DNA of 64,000 nucleotides from QHCE01 sp038260095. Lineage in GTDB: Bacteria > Actinomycetota > Actinomycetes > Mycobacteriales > QHCE01. Each line of letters begins with the position of its first letter. Positions within the stretch are counted from its first letter, which is position 1. The stretch lies in assembly GCA_038260095.1 (NCBI GenBank), contig JBBSOC010000002.1, positions 15,435-79,434 on the forward strand, in the 5' to 3' direction. This document shows, in pieces, positions 25,380 through 34,926 of this stretch. The notes beneath the pieces were generated by a model. That model did not search any database. It was not told the origin of the DNA and saw nothing but the letters and a program-made list of their open reading frames with translations. The position numbers were made by a program, and so were the translations under genes.

Positions 25380-25605
25380 CCGTGTCTCCTCAACGAGTGA
25401 GAAGTATGATGTGCTTTCGTAAGACTTAGCACAGCAAGAACTGCGCCAGCCAAGTCCCGAAATCGATGGTTCATCATCGGCGGATCTCGCCCCAACTCCT
25501 TCGCGATCATCCGCCCCGACAGCTCCGCAGCAATACCACGCGAAATCTCTTCCCGTTCTTCACCATTCAACACAACACCACGCGACATACCCAAACCCTG
25601 CCAGA
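25380..25605 (-). pseudogene. Remnant of an IS30-like transposase start
   Basis: On the minus strand a segment reads MSRGVVLNGEEREEISRGIA and then AAELSGRMIAKELGRDP. This is the N-terminal helix-turn-helix of IS30-family transposases (SRG...L...ER..I..G...G.S...IA..LGRDPS). It loses similarity after about 45 residues and no catalytic DDE region follows. Edges are approximate. It lies against a truncated gene, so it probably marks an old insertion and deletion. Confidence 0.55.
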
Positions 25606-25659
25606 CAACCACACCCTCGCAACGCACTGACCACCTGACGCCGCCCAGCTTCAGCAAGT

Positions 25660-25841
25660 TCGATTACACAGTAGGCGCACCTCAAAAAATTTCCGCTACC
25701 AAGTACCTTGTAAGGGTCGATGTCGACGCGATCGTTTCAAGCAACGGCGAGAGTACGAAGCAAAAAAATACGAAGGAATACCCAGTGGTCAAACAAGACG
25801 GTGACTGGAAAGTCTGCCCGCAGGTTACTAAAAACAGCTAG
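25660..25841 (+). pseudogene. 3' fragment of a relative of the 25960 gene
   Basis: An open frame without a start reads SFSKFDYTVGAPQKISATKY, then LVRVDVDAIVSSN, then YPVVKQDGDWKVCPQVTKNS and a TAG stop at 25839. It has the same ending pattern as the intact gene just downstream (YDVDVSITRQ ... VKEKDKWLVC). It is thus probably the last third of a tandem relative whose front was lost next to the IS30-like remnant. The 5' edge is approximate. Confidence 0.55.
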
Positions 25842-25959
25842 ACAGGCCGTCAGTCTTCGGCGATTCTACGAAACGCGGGTGTCCTACGCCGAGAACCTCG
25901 GTACTGTACGGGACAGCCAGTTTACCGGCTAAGCAGATGCGAGCAAGGAGACCAGCGTC

Positions 25960-27066
25960 ATGACACAACCACCAAGCGGTGGCCCAGAGCAATCCCCTTC
26001 CGGTAGCGGGGATCAAGGCCGCAGTTCAGGTCCGCCGTCCTCCGAACAGCAGCCGGCGGACGCAGGTGGCTATGGCGTTCCCGCAAATCCGTATGCCCAT
26101 GATCAACCTCAAGCACCGTATTCAGCGCCCGGAGCTCCAGCGCCCAGTTACCCAGCTCCGAGTTATCCAGCTCCGGGGGGAGTAAGCTCCGAAGGTGCAA
26201 GTGGGCCGCCTGCGCCTTACAGCGGGGCCACAGGCGGGACGATTCCTGGACCCTATGCTTCCTATCCTGGGCCGCAGAATCCCAACCTTGCCGCGGGCTA
26301 CGGTTACGCGCCGGGACAGCCGCCCCAAGGCCAACAGGGCTACGGTCAGCAACCGTATGAACAGCAAGGTTACGGTCAAAACCCGTATGCACAACAGGCT
26401 TACGGCCAAAATTCTTACGGGCAGCAGCCATACGGCGCATACCCTCCAGCCAAGAAAAAAACCGGCTTGATCATAGGAATCGTGGTGGGTGTACTTGTAC
26501 TACTGCTGCTCGTCGGAGGTGGCGCATTTTTGCTGCTAGGCAAGGACAAAGAGTCCAATTCCCCCGACAAGGCATCCAAGCAGGCCGTAGAAAACTTCGT
26601 GAACGCGCTCAAAAGCAACGATCTAGATAAATCAGCCAGCTATACGTGCCAAAAGCTCAGCGCCGATATAAAAGCTCAATCAAGTCTGCTGAACAAAAAT
26701 AGTCGCTCGAGTTTGCTGGGCAAAGATACCAAGGTTGACGTCGGAGACGCCAAGAAAGTTTCCGACACGTCCTACGACGTTGATGTTTCGATTACACGTC
26801 AAAGCGGTCTTAAGAGAAATGCCCAAATCGAGGTAGTCAAAGAAAAAGATAAGTGGCTGGTCTGCCGCTTTAAGTCCGGCGCTTCCAGCTCGAGTGGGGC
26901 AGAAGTCCCAGAGGCTCCTGGTATCTCACCCGGCGGGGGTTACCCTGCTCTACCACCACCCAGTGGGGGCTACTCCGGGGGGAGTTACCCTGCTACTCCC
27001 CCCGGCGGGAGCTACCCGAGCGTGGCGCCGCTTTCTTCATCCGGCGGAACTGACTACCAGTACTAG
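25960..27066 (+). CDS. Pro/Gly/Tyr/Gln-rich membrane-anchored protein
   Basis: A 368-residue protein. Residues 1-160 are low complexity, rich in Pro, Gly, Tyr and Gln (QGYGQ repeats). A basic KKK then precedes one membrane helix at about 167-190 (IIGIVVGVLVLLLLVGGGAFLLL). The outside domain of about 110 residues has the DUF4878-type pattern (AVENFVNALKSNDLDKSASYTC ... WLVCRF). The tail is again Gly/Pro/Ser-rich with SGGSYPATPP. Likely a cell-envelope protein of the group with a cytoplasmic disordered N-terminus. A truncated relative precedes it. Confidence 0.7.
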   Translation: MTQPPSGGPEQSPSGSGDQGRSSGPPSSEQQPADAGGYGVPANPYAHDQPQAPYSAPGAPAPSYPAPSYPAPGGVSSEGASGPPAPYSGATGGTIPGPYASYPGPQNPNLAAGYGYAPGQPPQGQQGYGQQPYEQQGYGQNPYAQQAYGQNSYGQQPYGAYPPAKKKTGLIIGIVVGVLVLLLLVGGGAFLLLGKDKESNSPDKASKQAVENFVNALKSNDLDKSASYTCQKLSADIKAQSSLLNKNSRSSLLGKDTKVDVGDAKKVSDTSYDVDVSITRQSGLKRNAQIEVVKEKDKWLVCRFKSGASSSSGAEVPEAPGISPGGGYPALPPPSGGYSGGSYPATPPGGSYPSVAPLSSSGGTDYQY

Positions 27067-27116
27067 CTGGGTCAAGGGTAAGCGAAATTGGGGGCTAAGT
27101 CCCGTGACTATACGGA

Positions 27117-27452
27117 CTATTCTGGAAGACTGCTGGGCGGGAGTAGCTCATGCTGAGCACGTGCAGTTGATAGCAGATTCCACCATGATGTGACTTTAGG
27201 GCTTCGCCGCAGCAGGGAGCGCCTCTCGCGCTCAGTCATCCCACCCCACACGCCAAACTCGATTCGGTTGTCTAACGCATCGGCTAAACACTCGCTGCGA
27301 ACCGGACAGCCAAGGCAAACTGCCTTTGCGCGATTTTGTGCCGAGCCTTGAACAAACAACGCGTCTGGGTCAGATGAGCGACATGCTCCCTTCGATGCCC
27401 AGTCCACAATCATGCCCACGGATTCACCGTGCGTGGCACGTGTTTTGTACAT
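27117..27452 (-). CDS. whiB4: WhiB4-type Fe-S regulator
   Basis: A WhiB protein of 111 residues. Four Cys bind the [4Fe-4S] cluster: SKGACRSSDPDALF, then KAVCLGCPVRSEC. The turn EFGVWGGMTERERRSLLRR is the DNA/sigma contact. Sequence and position next to ponA match M. tuberculosis WhiB4, a redox and nitric-oxide sensing regulator. The ATG at 27452 is preferred because a G-rich ribosome site stands ahead; an upstream TTG at 27491 is the alternative. Confidence 0.9.
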   Translation of the reverse strand: MYKTRATHGESVGMIVDWASKGACRSSDPDALFVQGSAQNRAKAVCLGCPVRSECLADALDNRIEFGVWGGMTERERRSLLRRSPKVTSWWNLLSTARAQHELLPPSSLPE

Positions 27453-27826
27453 TAGGTCCCCCCCGTCCCAGCGCAACCCGTAGATTTGCAACGGGAAGGC
27501 ACTTCCAGGTCTCAGACGCTACAAAGAGGACATCCCAAACGGCAGCAGCCGATCGCACAGAACTTACCTAGCCGTCTGCGGAGATCGTCATCCGAACGGA
27601 GGAAGCGATGCAGCTCAGGGCATAAATGTGGCGCCGCACACAGCGGTACGCGTTTTGCACAGTTTCAGCGACTCGTTGGCCAATCTGCGCTCGGCCTGCT
27701 ATCTCGACTGCGGACGTGCACAGTGAAGTTCAGCTACGATTGCGGCGTACAGTTTTCCGCAAAGGACTAGCTAGGACCGACTCAACAGCCTGACGGCTAG
27801 AGATCAAAGCAGAGACGAGTGACCAC
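27453..27826. other. Divergent intergenic region whiB4-ponA
   Basis: The region between two divergent genes must hold both promoters. I see no operator, hairpin or gene in it that I can support. Confidence 0.5.
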
Positions 27827-30349
27827 GTGGCCGAGCAGTACGAATCAGGCACCCAGACCAAAGCGCCGCCCCCATCGTCTGGGCGCAGCCGCCCCAAACT
27901 TGACACCAGAAAATTTGGCCCACTGGTCACCCTGGCAATGTGCGGATTAATTGCCGGATTACTTGCTGCCGCAGCCGCCTTTCCCGTGGTGGGAGTGACC
28001 GGCCTCACCGCCAAGGCGGCCTCAGACGCTTTCCAAGCCTTACCCAGTAAGCTTAAATCAGCGCCGATTCCACTGACTTCCATGCTGTACGCCGCCGATG
28101 GCTCATACATCACCTCGTTCTATGAACAGAATCGAGTGTATGTAAAATTAGCTGACGTCCCCCCAATAATGCGTAATGCAATAATTGCCACTGAAGATCA
28201 GCGGTTCTTTCAACACGGCGCCTTCGATGGCCCAGGTGTAATTCGGGCCTTATTGGCTAACCAAAGCGCGGGAAAGATTCAACAAGGAGCTTCAACGCTC
28301 ACCCAACAGCTCGTAAAAAACATCCTTCGATACACGGCTGAAAACGAAAAAGAGGATAAAGCGGCCGTCGCCGACACTCCCGCCCGTAAAGTGCGAGAGC
28401 TGCGCTATGCCATAGCACTGGAAAAGCAGCTGAAGAAAGAAGAAATCCTCGAGCGTTACCTCAACATTGCGTACTTTGGCAACGGTGCCTACGGTGTTTA
28501 CGCGGCAGCGCAGACTTACTTTTCTAAGGAGCCTAAAGATCTCACCCTCGGAGAAGCGTCACTTATTGCTGGAACGATAAAAAACCCAACCCTATATAAC
28601 CCATTAAACGAAGAAAATACTAAAGCCAAGGAACGCCGAGACTACGTATTAGATCGAATGGGAAGCCTGAATTACGCCACCCAGACTGATGTAAACGCCG
28701 CTAAAGCCGACGCGATAAAACTCAATCCGAAGACTATGCCGAGACAGTGCGAAAATGCCCAGAACCGAGAGTCTTTTGGCTTTTACTGCGGATGGTTTGT
28801 GGAATGGTTCAAGCAAAATAAAGCATTCGGTAAAACTCGACAGGAGCGCGAGACCCAGTTGCAACGGGGAGGATACCACATAACCCTAGCGCTAGATCCT
28901 AGAATTCAGGAGGCCGCAAGGAAGTCGATAGACAACCAGGTCTCCCCCAACAATCCTCAGGCGCTCGGCGAGGTTGTTGTTGAGCCTAATACTGGCCGAG
29001 TAAAAGCCATGGCGATCAACCGAACCTACAGTATAGCGCCCAATCCCGGCGGCAGAAAATACCCTAATTCTACTATTGCGCTGCTATCTGGCACGTCCGC
29101 GTCGGCGGGATACCAAGCGGGATCGACGTTCAAGATGTTCACCATGGTCGCCGCGCTGGAAAAGGGTATACCCCTGAGCATTAGGATCCATGCGCCATAC
29201 CAATATGTATCGAAATACATCGATTCGCCAGGCCCGGCTACGTGTTTACAAGGAGGCATACCTCACTATTGTCCGAACAACGAAAATCATTTCATGACAG
29301 GCACACATACCATGTGGTCGGGTTTTGGTGAATCGGTCAACACATTTTTCGTGCAGTTGGAAGAAGACGTCGGAGTCAAAGCCGCGGTAGATGCGGCCGA
29401 GAAGCTGGGCGTGACATTCAGGGCTGACGAGGACCTAAGAAACAAGGCACACCCCGAAAATTGGGGCTCATTCACGCTGGGCACCCCGCAGGTGAGCCCG
29501 CTGGACATGGCTAACTCCTATGCTACGTTGGCCGCTCGCGGCAAGCGCTGTGAGCCAACTCCGTTGCTGAAAATCACTGATTCAGCTGGGAAGGAGCTTC
29601 CCTATGCTCAAAGCACCTGCTCGCAAGTGATTCCACCAGAAGTGGCTGACGCGGCCAACGACGCGGCAAAATGCCCAGTCGGAGGCACCGCTACCGGCAA
29701 GTGCGTAAACTCCCAAAGCGGCGTGACCGCGAGGGACATTACTGGCGCCCTGAAGCGTCAGGTGGCTGGCAAGACCGGTACCACCGATAACGAAAAATCC
29801 GCATGGTTCATTGGATATACGCCGAATATGGCGGCCGCGGTTTTCCAGGCCAATCCGGATGAGCCCAACACCAGCGTCGGGCATACACGCAGCCCGCAAG
29901 AGGTATTCAAAAGCACTATGCCGGTCGCACTGCAAGGTCTTCCGAACGAAAACTTCACGCCGCCGGAAGCTAGCCTTGTACAAGGAGAGTCCGAAACCGT
30001 TCCTCGGGTGGTGGGCTCAGAGCTGGAAAGCGCTAAAGCGACTATCGTGCGGGCCGGTTTCACTGCGAACGTCAGTCCAGATCGAGTCGCCTCCGATGCC
30101 CCGGAAGGGCGCGTTGCCCGCACCGATCCAGACGGGGGAGAATCCGCTCCAAAGGGCTCGCCGATAACCATTTACCTCAGCAATGGTGAGCAATCGGCGC
30201 CCACACAGGCCGCACCGTCAGACTCCGTCCAGCCGGGTGAGCCCGACATTCCTAATTTCCCCAACGATGCTGGGGGCCCCCAGATATCACACCCACCTGG
30301 TCGTCAAGGGCGGGGTCATCATGGACCACGCTTTGGGCCAGGGAACTGA
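27827..30349 (+). CDS. ponA2: Class A penicillin-binding protein, PonA2 type
   Basis: Bifunctional enzyme that polymerises and cross-links peptidoglycan outside the membrane. It has 840 residues: a cytoplasmic start, a membrane helix near 35-60, and a glycosyltransferase domain with ATEDQRFFQHGAFDGPGVIRA and QGASTLTQQLVKN. The transpeptidase has the serine motif GSTFKMF, SVN in GESVNTFFV and KTG in AGKTGTT. One PASTA domain follows (VPRVVGSELESAKATIVRAGF), then a Pro/Gly/His tail. The GTG at 27827 is the start. Position and layout match PonA2 (Rv3682). The next gene begins one base after its stop. Confidence 0.95.
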   Translation: MAEQYESGTQTKAPPPSSGRSRPKLDTRKFGPLVTLAMCGLIAGLLAAAAAFPVVGVTGLTAKAASDAFQALPSKLKSAPIPLTSMLYAADGSYITSFYEQNRVYVKLADVPPIMRNAIIATEDQRFFQHGAFDGPGVIRALLANQSAGKIQQGASTLTQQLVKNILRYTAENEKEDKAAVADTPARKVRELRYAIALEKQLKKEEILERYLNIAYFGNGAYGVYAAAQTYFSKEPKDLTLGEASLIAGTIKNPTLYNPLNEENTKAKERRDYVLDRMGSLNYATQTDVNAAKADAIKLNPKTMPRQCENAQNRESFGFYCGWFVEWFKQNKAFGKTRQERETQLQRGGYHITLALDPRIQEAARKSIDNQVSPNNPQALGEVVVEPNTGRVKAMAINRTYSIAPNPGGRKYPNSTIALLSGTSASAGYQAGSTFKMFTMVAALEKGIPLSIRIHAPYQYVSKYIDSPGPATCLQGGIPHYCPNNENHFMTGTHTMWSGFGESVNTFFVQLEEDVGVKAAVDAAEKLGVTFRADEDLRNKAHPENWGSFTLGTPQVSPLDMANSYATLAARGKRCEPTPLLKITDSAGKELPYAQSTCSQVIPPEVADAANDAAKCPVGGTATGKCVNSQSGVTARDITGALKRQVAGKTGTTDNEKSAWFIGYTPNMAAAVFQANPDEPNTSVGHTRSPQEVFKSTMPVALQGLPNENFTPPEASLVQGESETVPRVVGSELESAKATIVRAGFTANVSPDRVASDAPEGRVARTDPDGGESAPKGSPITIYLSNGEQSAPTQAAPSDSVQPGEPDIPNFPNDAGGPQISHPPGRQGRGHHGPRFGPGN

Positions 30350-30350
30350 A

Positions 30351-31307
30351 ATGGCGATGAGGTCTCGTCGCGGCCGCGTCGCGCTGTGGTTGGCCGAAGG
30401 TCTAGTTGGTGTGGCCGCAGTGGGGACCGCGTATTACGCCACAGTGATTGAACCGCGGTCCTGGCTGCTGCGCAGACTAGACGTACCGGTGCTGCCGCCA
30501 GACAGCGAACCGTTTCGGATCCTGCACATTTCTGATTTACACATGCTCGCGCGCCAGCACGGCAAGCAGGCATGGCTCCGAGGCCTAGCTGCACTGGATC
30601 CGGATCTAGTTGTGCTGACAGGCGATAATCTAGCGTCTGAAGACGCGGTGGATAGCGTGCTACACGCGCTGTCGCCGCTAGCTGAACGCCCTGGTGCATT
30701 TGTGTTAGGTAACAGCGATTATTACGGACCCGTCCCTAAAGGGCCATGGCAGTATTCTTCTACCGCCTCCACAAGCTCGGCTGCTTTAGGCGGCCGCGGG
30801 GGCACTCCTATGCCGACTCAGGAACTCTGTAAGGCGCTGAGGTCACTAGGTTGGTCGGAGCTAACAAACCAACGCACCGTCATCGATGCGGGTGGCCGCC
30901 GAGTCGAACTATCCGGCGTAGACGATCCGAGCCTGGGGCGCGATGATTACGCCGCTGTGGCCGGCAGGATTGATGCTTCAGCTGATCTGCACATCGGGCT
31001 CACCCATTCGCCGGAACCGGATGTGGTGACGAGTTTTGTTGCAGACGGTTTCGAGTTAGTACTGGCCGGTCATACTCACGGTGGTCAGGTGCGAATTCCT
31101 GGTTATGGAGCCGTGGTCACCAGCTGCGGCATTGACCGTCAGAGGGCGCGCGGCTTGCATCGTTGGCGCGGGAACAGTTTCCTACACGTAAGTGCCGGCA
31201 TTGGAACCTCACCGTATGCGCCCGTTCGATTTGGCTGCCCTCCCGAGGCGGTCATGCTGACCTTGGTGTCGGCTGCCTCGATCGTTACTAAAACGGCCCT
31301 GCAGTAG
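30351..31307 (+). CDS. Membrane-anchored metallophosphoesterase
   Basis: A 318-residue protein. A membrane segment at the start (VALWLAEGLVGVAAVGTAYYATV) is followed by a calcineurin-like phosphoesterase domain with the metal motifs ISDLHM, LTGDNL, GNSDYY and LAGHTHGGQ. It would hydrolyse phosphoesters, possibly lipid-linked, near the membrane. The ATG at 30351 follows the ponA stop by one base, and the order matches Rv3682-Rv3683, so they form an operon. Confidence 0.88.
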   Translation: MAMRSRRGRVALWLAEGLVGVAAVGTAYYATVIEPRSWLLRRLDVPVLPPDSEPFRILHISDLHMLARQHGKQAWLRGLAALDPDLVVLTGDNLASEDAVDSVLHALSPLAERPGAFVLGNSDYYGPVPKGPWQYSSTASTSSAALGGRGGTPMPTQELCKALRSLGWSELTNQRTVIDAGGRRVELSGVDDPSLGRDDYAAVAGRIDASADLHIGLTHSPEPDVVTSFVADGFELVLAGHTHGGQVRIPGYGAVVTSCGIDRQRARGLHRWRGNSFLHVSAGIGTSPYAPVRFGCPPEAVMLTLVSAASIVTKTALQ

Positions 31308-31451
31308 CCCCGGTTAGTTTCACCCAGCAGTTGCATCTGGGGGCCGGACTCATGGGCTAGACTCAGCGGTACTGGCAGGCAGTTGTATTGTCGGCAACAC
31401 GCGCAGCGTGAGGGACGTCGAGTCCCGAACAAAGTGTGCATAACTCAACAA

Positions 31452-31525
<74 letters not shown>

Positions 31526-31530
31526 CACTG

Positions 31531-31576
31531 TGATGTCTCGGGACATGGTTCATTGATGTGTCGGGTCATGGTTCAT
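31531..31576. mobile_element. Tandem IS481-like terminal repeat, remnant
   Basis: Two head-to-tail 23-base units, 31531-31553 and 31554-31576, differ at two positions. Each has the shape TGATGTSTCGGGWCATGG followed by TTCAT. This GATGTCTCGGGWCAT motif repeated in tandem is typical of IS481-family element ends. No transposase is nearby, so only the end remains. Confidence 0.6.
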
Positions 31577-31587
31577 AGCTTCCTGCG

Positions 31588-33162
31588 TTAGCGCGGGGGG
31601 CTATGGCTGTTTTTGGGGTTGGTCGTCGCGGGTGGGTCGTCGGTGCAACGGGTTCCGCGCGGCGGCAGGGTCCGGTCGATGAGGTATGCGACCTCCGCAG
31701 CCAGTGAGCAGGGGCTGTGAGCAGCAGCGGGGTGACCCTCACCGGCGAAGGTGAGCAGGTGGCCGTTTTCCAGAGTGGCGGCAAGGGTGACGGCGTCCTG
31801 GTATGGGGTGTCCGGGTCGCCGGTGGTGCCGACCACGAGAATTGGATCCGAGCCGTGCGCATTCCAGGGCCCGGCGTAGCGGCTGGCTCGTTTTGCCGGC
31901 CATTGCTGGCAAGCGTTAGCGTGGGAGTGGTCGTAGCCAGGTGGGCCATATGCGGCCATCGGCCCCATCCGAGGTGCCGCAGCGGCCGAGAGCGCCAGAC
32001 GGTGACGCAAGAGCGGTTTGCTGGGCGGGTAAACTCGGTCGGCGCACTCTACCGAAACGTTGGCGGCGAAGAAATCCGACTTGGAACCGATGGAGTCGAC
32101 GTACGATCCGCCGCGCTGCTCCGCAGCACTCAAGTTCTTGGCGATTCCTGGCCAGCCGGATCTGCCACCATCAAGGGCGGACATGACGCGGTAGGCCAGC
32201 GTTGCTCCGTTCGTGACCACTTTACCGTGGGCGTCACGCACTGGGTTGTTATCTAAACCCGACACCAACGTGTCGTAGGCAGCCACTGGATCGCCGTGCC
32301 CGAACGGGCAACCCGAGCTATCCGCACACCAGTGGAGGAAGCGGCGCAACGCCCCTTCTAGCGCGACGTACTGCCCATAATCGTATTCGTACGGATTGTT
32401 GGCGTATGCCTCGGGATCGTAGGCACCGTCAAGGGCCATCACTCGAATCCGAGTGGGAAAGAGGTTGGCGTAAACGGTGCCGATGAACGTCCCGAATGAT
32501 ACTCCGAAGTAATTAAGCTTCCTGTCGCCGACAGCAGCTCGTAATAGATCCATATCGCGGGCGACATACTCGGTTCCGATATAAGGCAGGAGATCACCAC
32601 TGCGCTTCTGGCAGGCGGCGTTGAACCGCTCGGCGGCCCGCTGCCCGCGCTCGAAGGCTCCCGGCTGGACGCTCGCGGATACTCCCGCCCACGCCTGCTG
32701 GGTCTCCTCCGCGGTCATGCACGTGACATGCCCGCTGTCGGCGACACCTCGGGGGTCGAAGCCGACGATATCGAAGCGGCTAGCCAACTCCGCCGGAAAT
32801 TTACTGACCACGATGTTGACAAATTCGGCGGCAGAGTCGCCCGGCCCACCGGGGTTGACGAATAACGAACCGATCCGGTGCTTGGAGTCGGTGGCGAGGT
32901 GGCGTTTGAGGTTCAACGAAAGAGAGCCTCGGCCCAGATTCCGGTAGTCGCGGGGAACCTGTGCGGTCGCGCACTGGAATCCCTTATCTCTATTAGTACA
33001 GTCCTTCCATGGCAAGGAGGGAACCTGCACACCATGCAGGCCGCCGGGAGGTGAGGCCTCCTCTGCCGCGCTCACCGGGACGGTAACTGCGGCCGACAAG
33101 AGTGCCGCGGCAAGTATTACGCCCGCTGCAGCGGTTCGGCAGTGGCCCCGGAGTCTGATCAT
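31588..33162 (-). CDS. Secreted alpha/beta hydrolase, TAP-like
   Basis: A secreted hydrolase of about 524 residues from the ATG at 33162 (GAGAGG ahead; GTG at 33180 is the alternative). The signal peptide (TAAAGVILAAALLSAAVTVPVSA) is followed by the catalytic domain. LFVNPGGPGDS is the oxyanion loop, FGVSFGTFIG carries the nucleophilic Ser, VVGTTGDPDTP the Asp and GEGHPAAAHSPC the His. The C-terminal TAP-like domain groups it with secreted tripeptidyl aminopeptidases or related proteases. The gene is intact. It opens the accessory stretch after tRNA-Pro. Confidence 0.85.
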   Translation of the reverse strand: MIRLRGHCRTAAAGVILAAALLSAAVTVPVSAAEEASPPGGLHGVQVPSLPWKDCTNRDKGFQCATAQVPRDYRNLGRGSLSLNLKRHLATDSKHRIGSLFVNPGGPGDSAAEFVNIVVSKFPAELASRFDIVGFDPRGVADSGHVTCMTAEETQQAWAGVSASVQPGAFERGQRAAERFNAACQKRSGDLLPYIGTEYVARDMDLLRAAVGDRKLNYFGVSFGTFIGTVYANLFPTRIRVMALDGAYDPEAYANNPYEYDYGQYVALEGALRRFLHWCADSSGCPFGHGDPVAAYDTLVSGLDNNPVRDAHGKVVTNGATLAYRVMSALDGGRSGWPGIAKNLSAAEQRGGSYVDSIGSKSDFFAANVSVECADRVYPPSKPLLRHRLALSAAAAPRMGPMAAYGPPGYDHSHANACQQWPAKRASRYAGPWNAHGSDPILVVGTTGDPDTPYQDAVTLAATLENGHLLTFAGEGHPAAAHSPCSLAAEVAYLIDRTLPPRGTRCTDDPPATTNPKNSHSPPR

Positions 33163-33706
33163 GCGTGCCTCTCTCGACACTAGTCAATAGCCTTGTGCCG
33201 CATACACAGTGTTTGACCTGATTTTCAGTGGGAAGCCGACCTCTCCCTCATGCTGCGGCAAGAGCGGCTCGTGGTCGTCCCAACGTTGCGCACACCACTG
33301 CTGGTGGCACCGCACACCATTGGTAATGGAACCAATGCGCCCTCCTGACGACCTTCCCAGGAGCTACTCCTGTCAAGGGGATGCCAAAAGAGCCCAGCAC
33401 GCAAGATCATACCTGCTCATCAGGCCCTACTCCGGCAACTTTCAGGTACTGGCACAGAACTATTATCCCGAACTTTGAAATCGGAAGGATGAGGTAGACG
33501 AGTGCCGTGGTGACCCTCTGTCGAACAGGCCGCAAGAATGTAGAGCGTAAGCGAGTCCCTGACCTGAAGGGAAATGGCCCGTCTTTAAGCACTGATGGCA
33601 GCTGAGTATAGAGAATGGGATGTCACGGTCACAACCTACGCCGCGCCTGTGGGGCAGCTGATCCTCCGCAAGAACAAATCGACGTGAAGGATGAGAGAAT
33701 AGATTC
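33163..33706. other. Gap without a supportable gene
   Basis: About 540 bases in an accessory stretch. Several open frames exist on both strands, but none has a ribosome site, normal composition or a family I recognise. It may hold eroded gene remains. Confidence 0.5.
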
Positions 33707-34248
33707 ATGTATTCAGAATTAGAGTCGGGGAGGATTTTGCGAGGCGCTTTCTCAGAGGCGGATTTCGATGATCCGGTTTCTTATTTTGGTCGCACAGGTG
33801 ACGTCTTCCACGCTCTTAGCTTTGCATGGCTTTTTGGCCTAAGCTTGTAGAGTTACAGGGAGCGGTGTTCTTCGCACTGGATGGAAATGATGAGCAGGAG
33901 ATCCGCAAGCGCTTATACACACCATTCGGTGATGCTCATCCTGAGTGGCCCGCTATGACTTGGCAGAATGCGGTAAACAGTTACAATAGATTCGAAGTTT
34001 CGCAGCTATTTTATGTTTGGCGTGAGCCGAGTGATCTGGTTTCTAGCGCATCGAAAGAACTGAGTCATTTTTTGGTTCAAACGTGGCAAGCTCGGCTACG
34101 TCGAGAATATCCCGACCTTGAGGTGCCGGACGGCTGGAACGAACAACGTCGATGTAGCCGGGATGGCTCGTCGGCCTCGATCATGACCATGCGGCGCCAA
34201 ACCATCGACGCCCTCACTAATCGGTTGGGCAAGATCACCACAAGTTGA
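33707..34248 (+). pseudogene. Unrecognised gene with a frameshift
   Basis: From ATG 33707 the frame gives MYSELESGRILRGAFSEADF, then SYFGRTGDVFHALSFA, and stops after 47 residues. The next frame begins exactly there with MAFWPKLVELQGAVFFALDG and runs 140 residues to 34248. Adding one base at about 33823-33826 joins them smoothly into roughly 180 residues (HALSFA-MAFWPKLVEL). The protein is soluble, with Trp and acidic residues; I do not recognise the family. It stands 35 bases before another unrecognised gene on the same strand, so they look like a pair. Confidence 0.6.
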
Positions 34249-34283
34249 GAGCTCCACAGCAGGGCGCGGAATGGAGACAGCCA

Positions 34284-34910
34284 ATGAGCACATCGGGTGT
34301 GTGGGTTGTAGTGGCCCTGGAAGGGCAGGACGTAACCCGCCTCACATCACGGTTTCATGCCGCGCTGACAGCTCACACCAGCGACCCCGAAGTCCGGGAA
34401 CGTTGGCAGCGGTGGGCGGATGCACCTGAGCTGGTGACGGGTTATCGGCCAGAATCGCCCAATTCTCTACATCAAGTGCTGGACGAGGCGTCACTGTCGT
34501 TCCTCAAGCTAGACGACATACCCATCGCGCAGGCCGGGAGCCTGATCCACGACTGCTGGAACAGCGCCTACCAACAGGTAGATCCGGCTTGCATCACGGC
34601 CCGTAAAGCCAGCCCCGTGCTGGCGCTCTTCCACGGCCTTGGCCCTGAACGCGCCGCCAAAATTCCAGGCTGGTGCGGCAATTTTCTCCTCACACCGGCC
34701 GAATGTCAGGCAGCACTTGCCGATATCGAAACCATCCTCGCGCCCTATCAACCGCAATGGTCGCAGACGCTAGCTCGAATAAACTTCTGGCTGACCAAGG
34801 TTGGCGACGCCAACAGCGATGCCGATCAGATGACGAGCAAGGTGCTGGAATGCTGGCGTGCCGCCGCGGCCAAGGGATTAGGGTTGTGCGGCACCACTGA
34901 CATGGTTTAA
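34284..34910 (+). CDS. Unrecognised soluble protein
   Basis: A 208-residue protein from ATG 34284, with GGAGA just ahead. It begins STSGVWVVVALEGQDVTRL. It has no signal, membrane helix or metal motif. It contains PVLALFHGLGPERAAKIPGWCGNF and several Trp residues. I do not recognise the family. It follows the frameshifted gene at 33707 and may have been its partner. Confidence 0.65.
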   Translation: MSTSGVWVVVALEGQDVTRLTSRFHAALTAHTSDPEVRERWQRWADAPELVTGYRPESPNSLHQVLDEASLSFLKLDDIPIAQAGSLIHDCWNSAYQQVDPACITARKASPVLALFHGLGPERAAKIPGWCGNFLLTPAECQAALADIETILAPYQPQWSQTLARINFWLTKVGDANSDADQMTSKVLECWRAAAAKGLGLCGTTDMV

Positions 34911-34926
34911 TCGCGGCGTTTTTCAG

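Noticed and set aside
33163..33706. Short open frames on both strands
   Set aside because: No start context, composition or similarity to support any as a gene.
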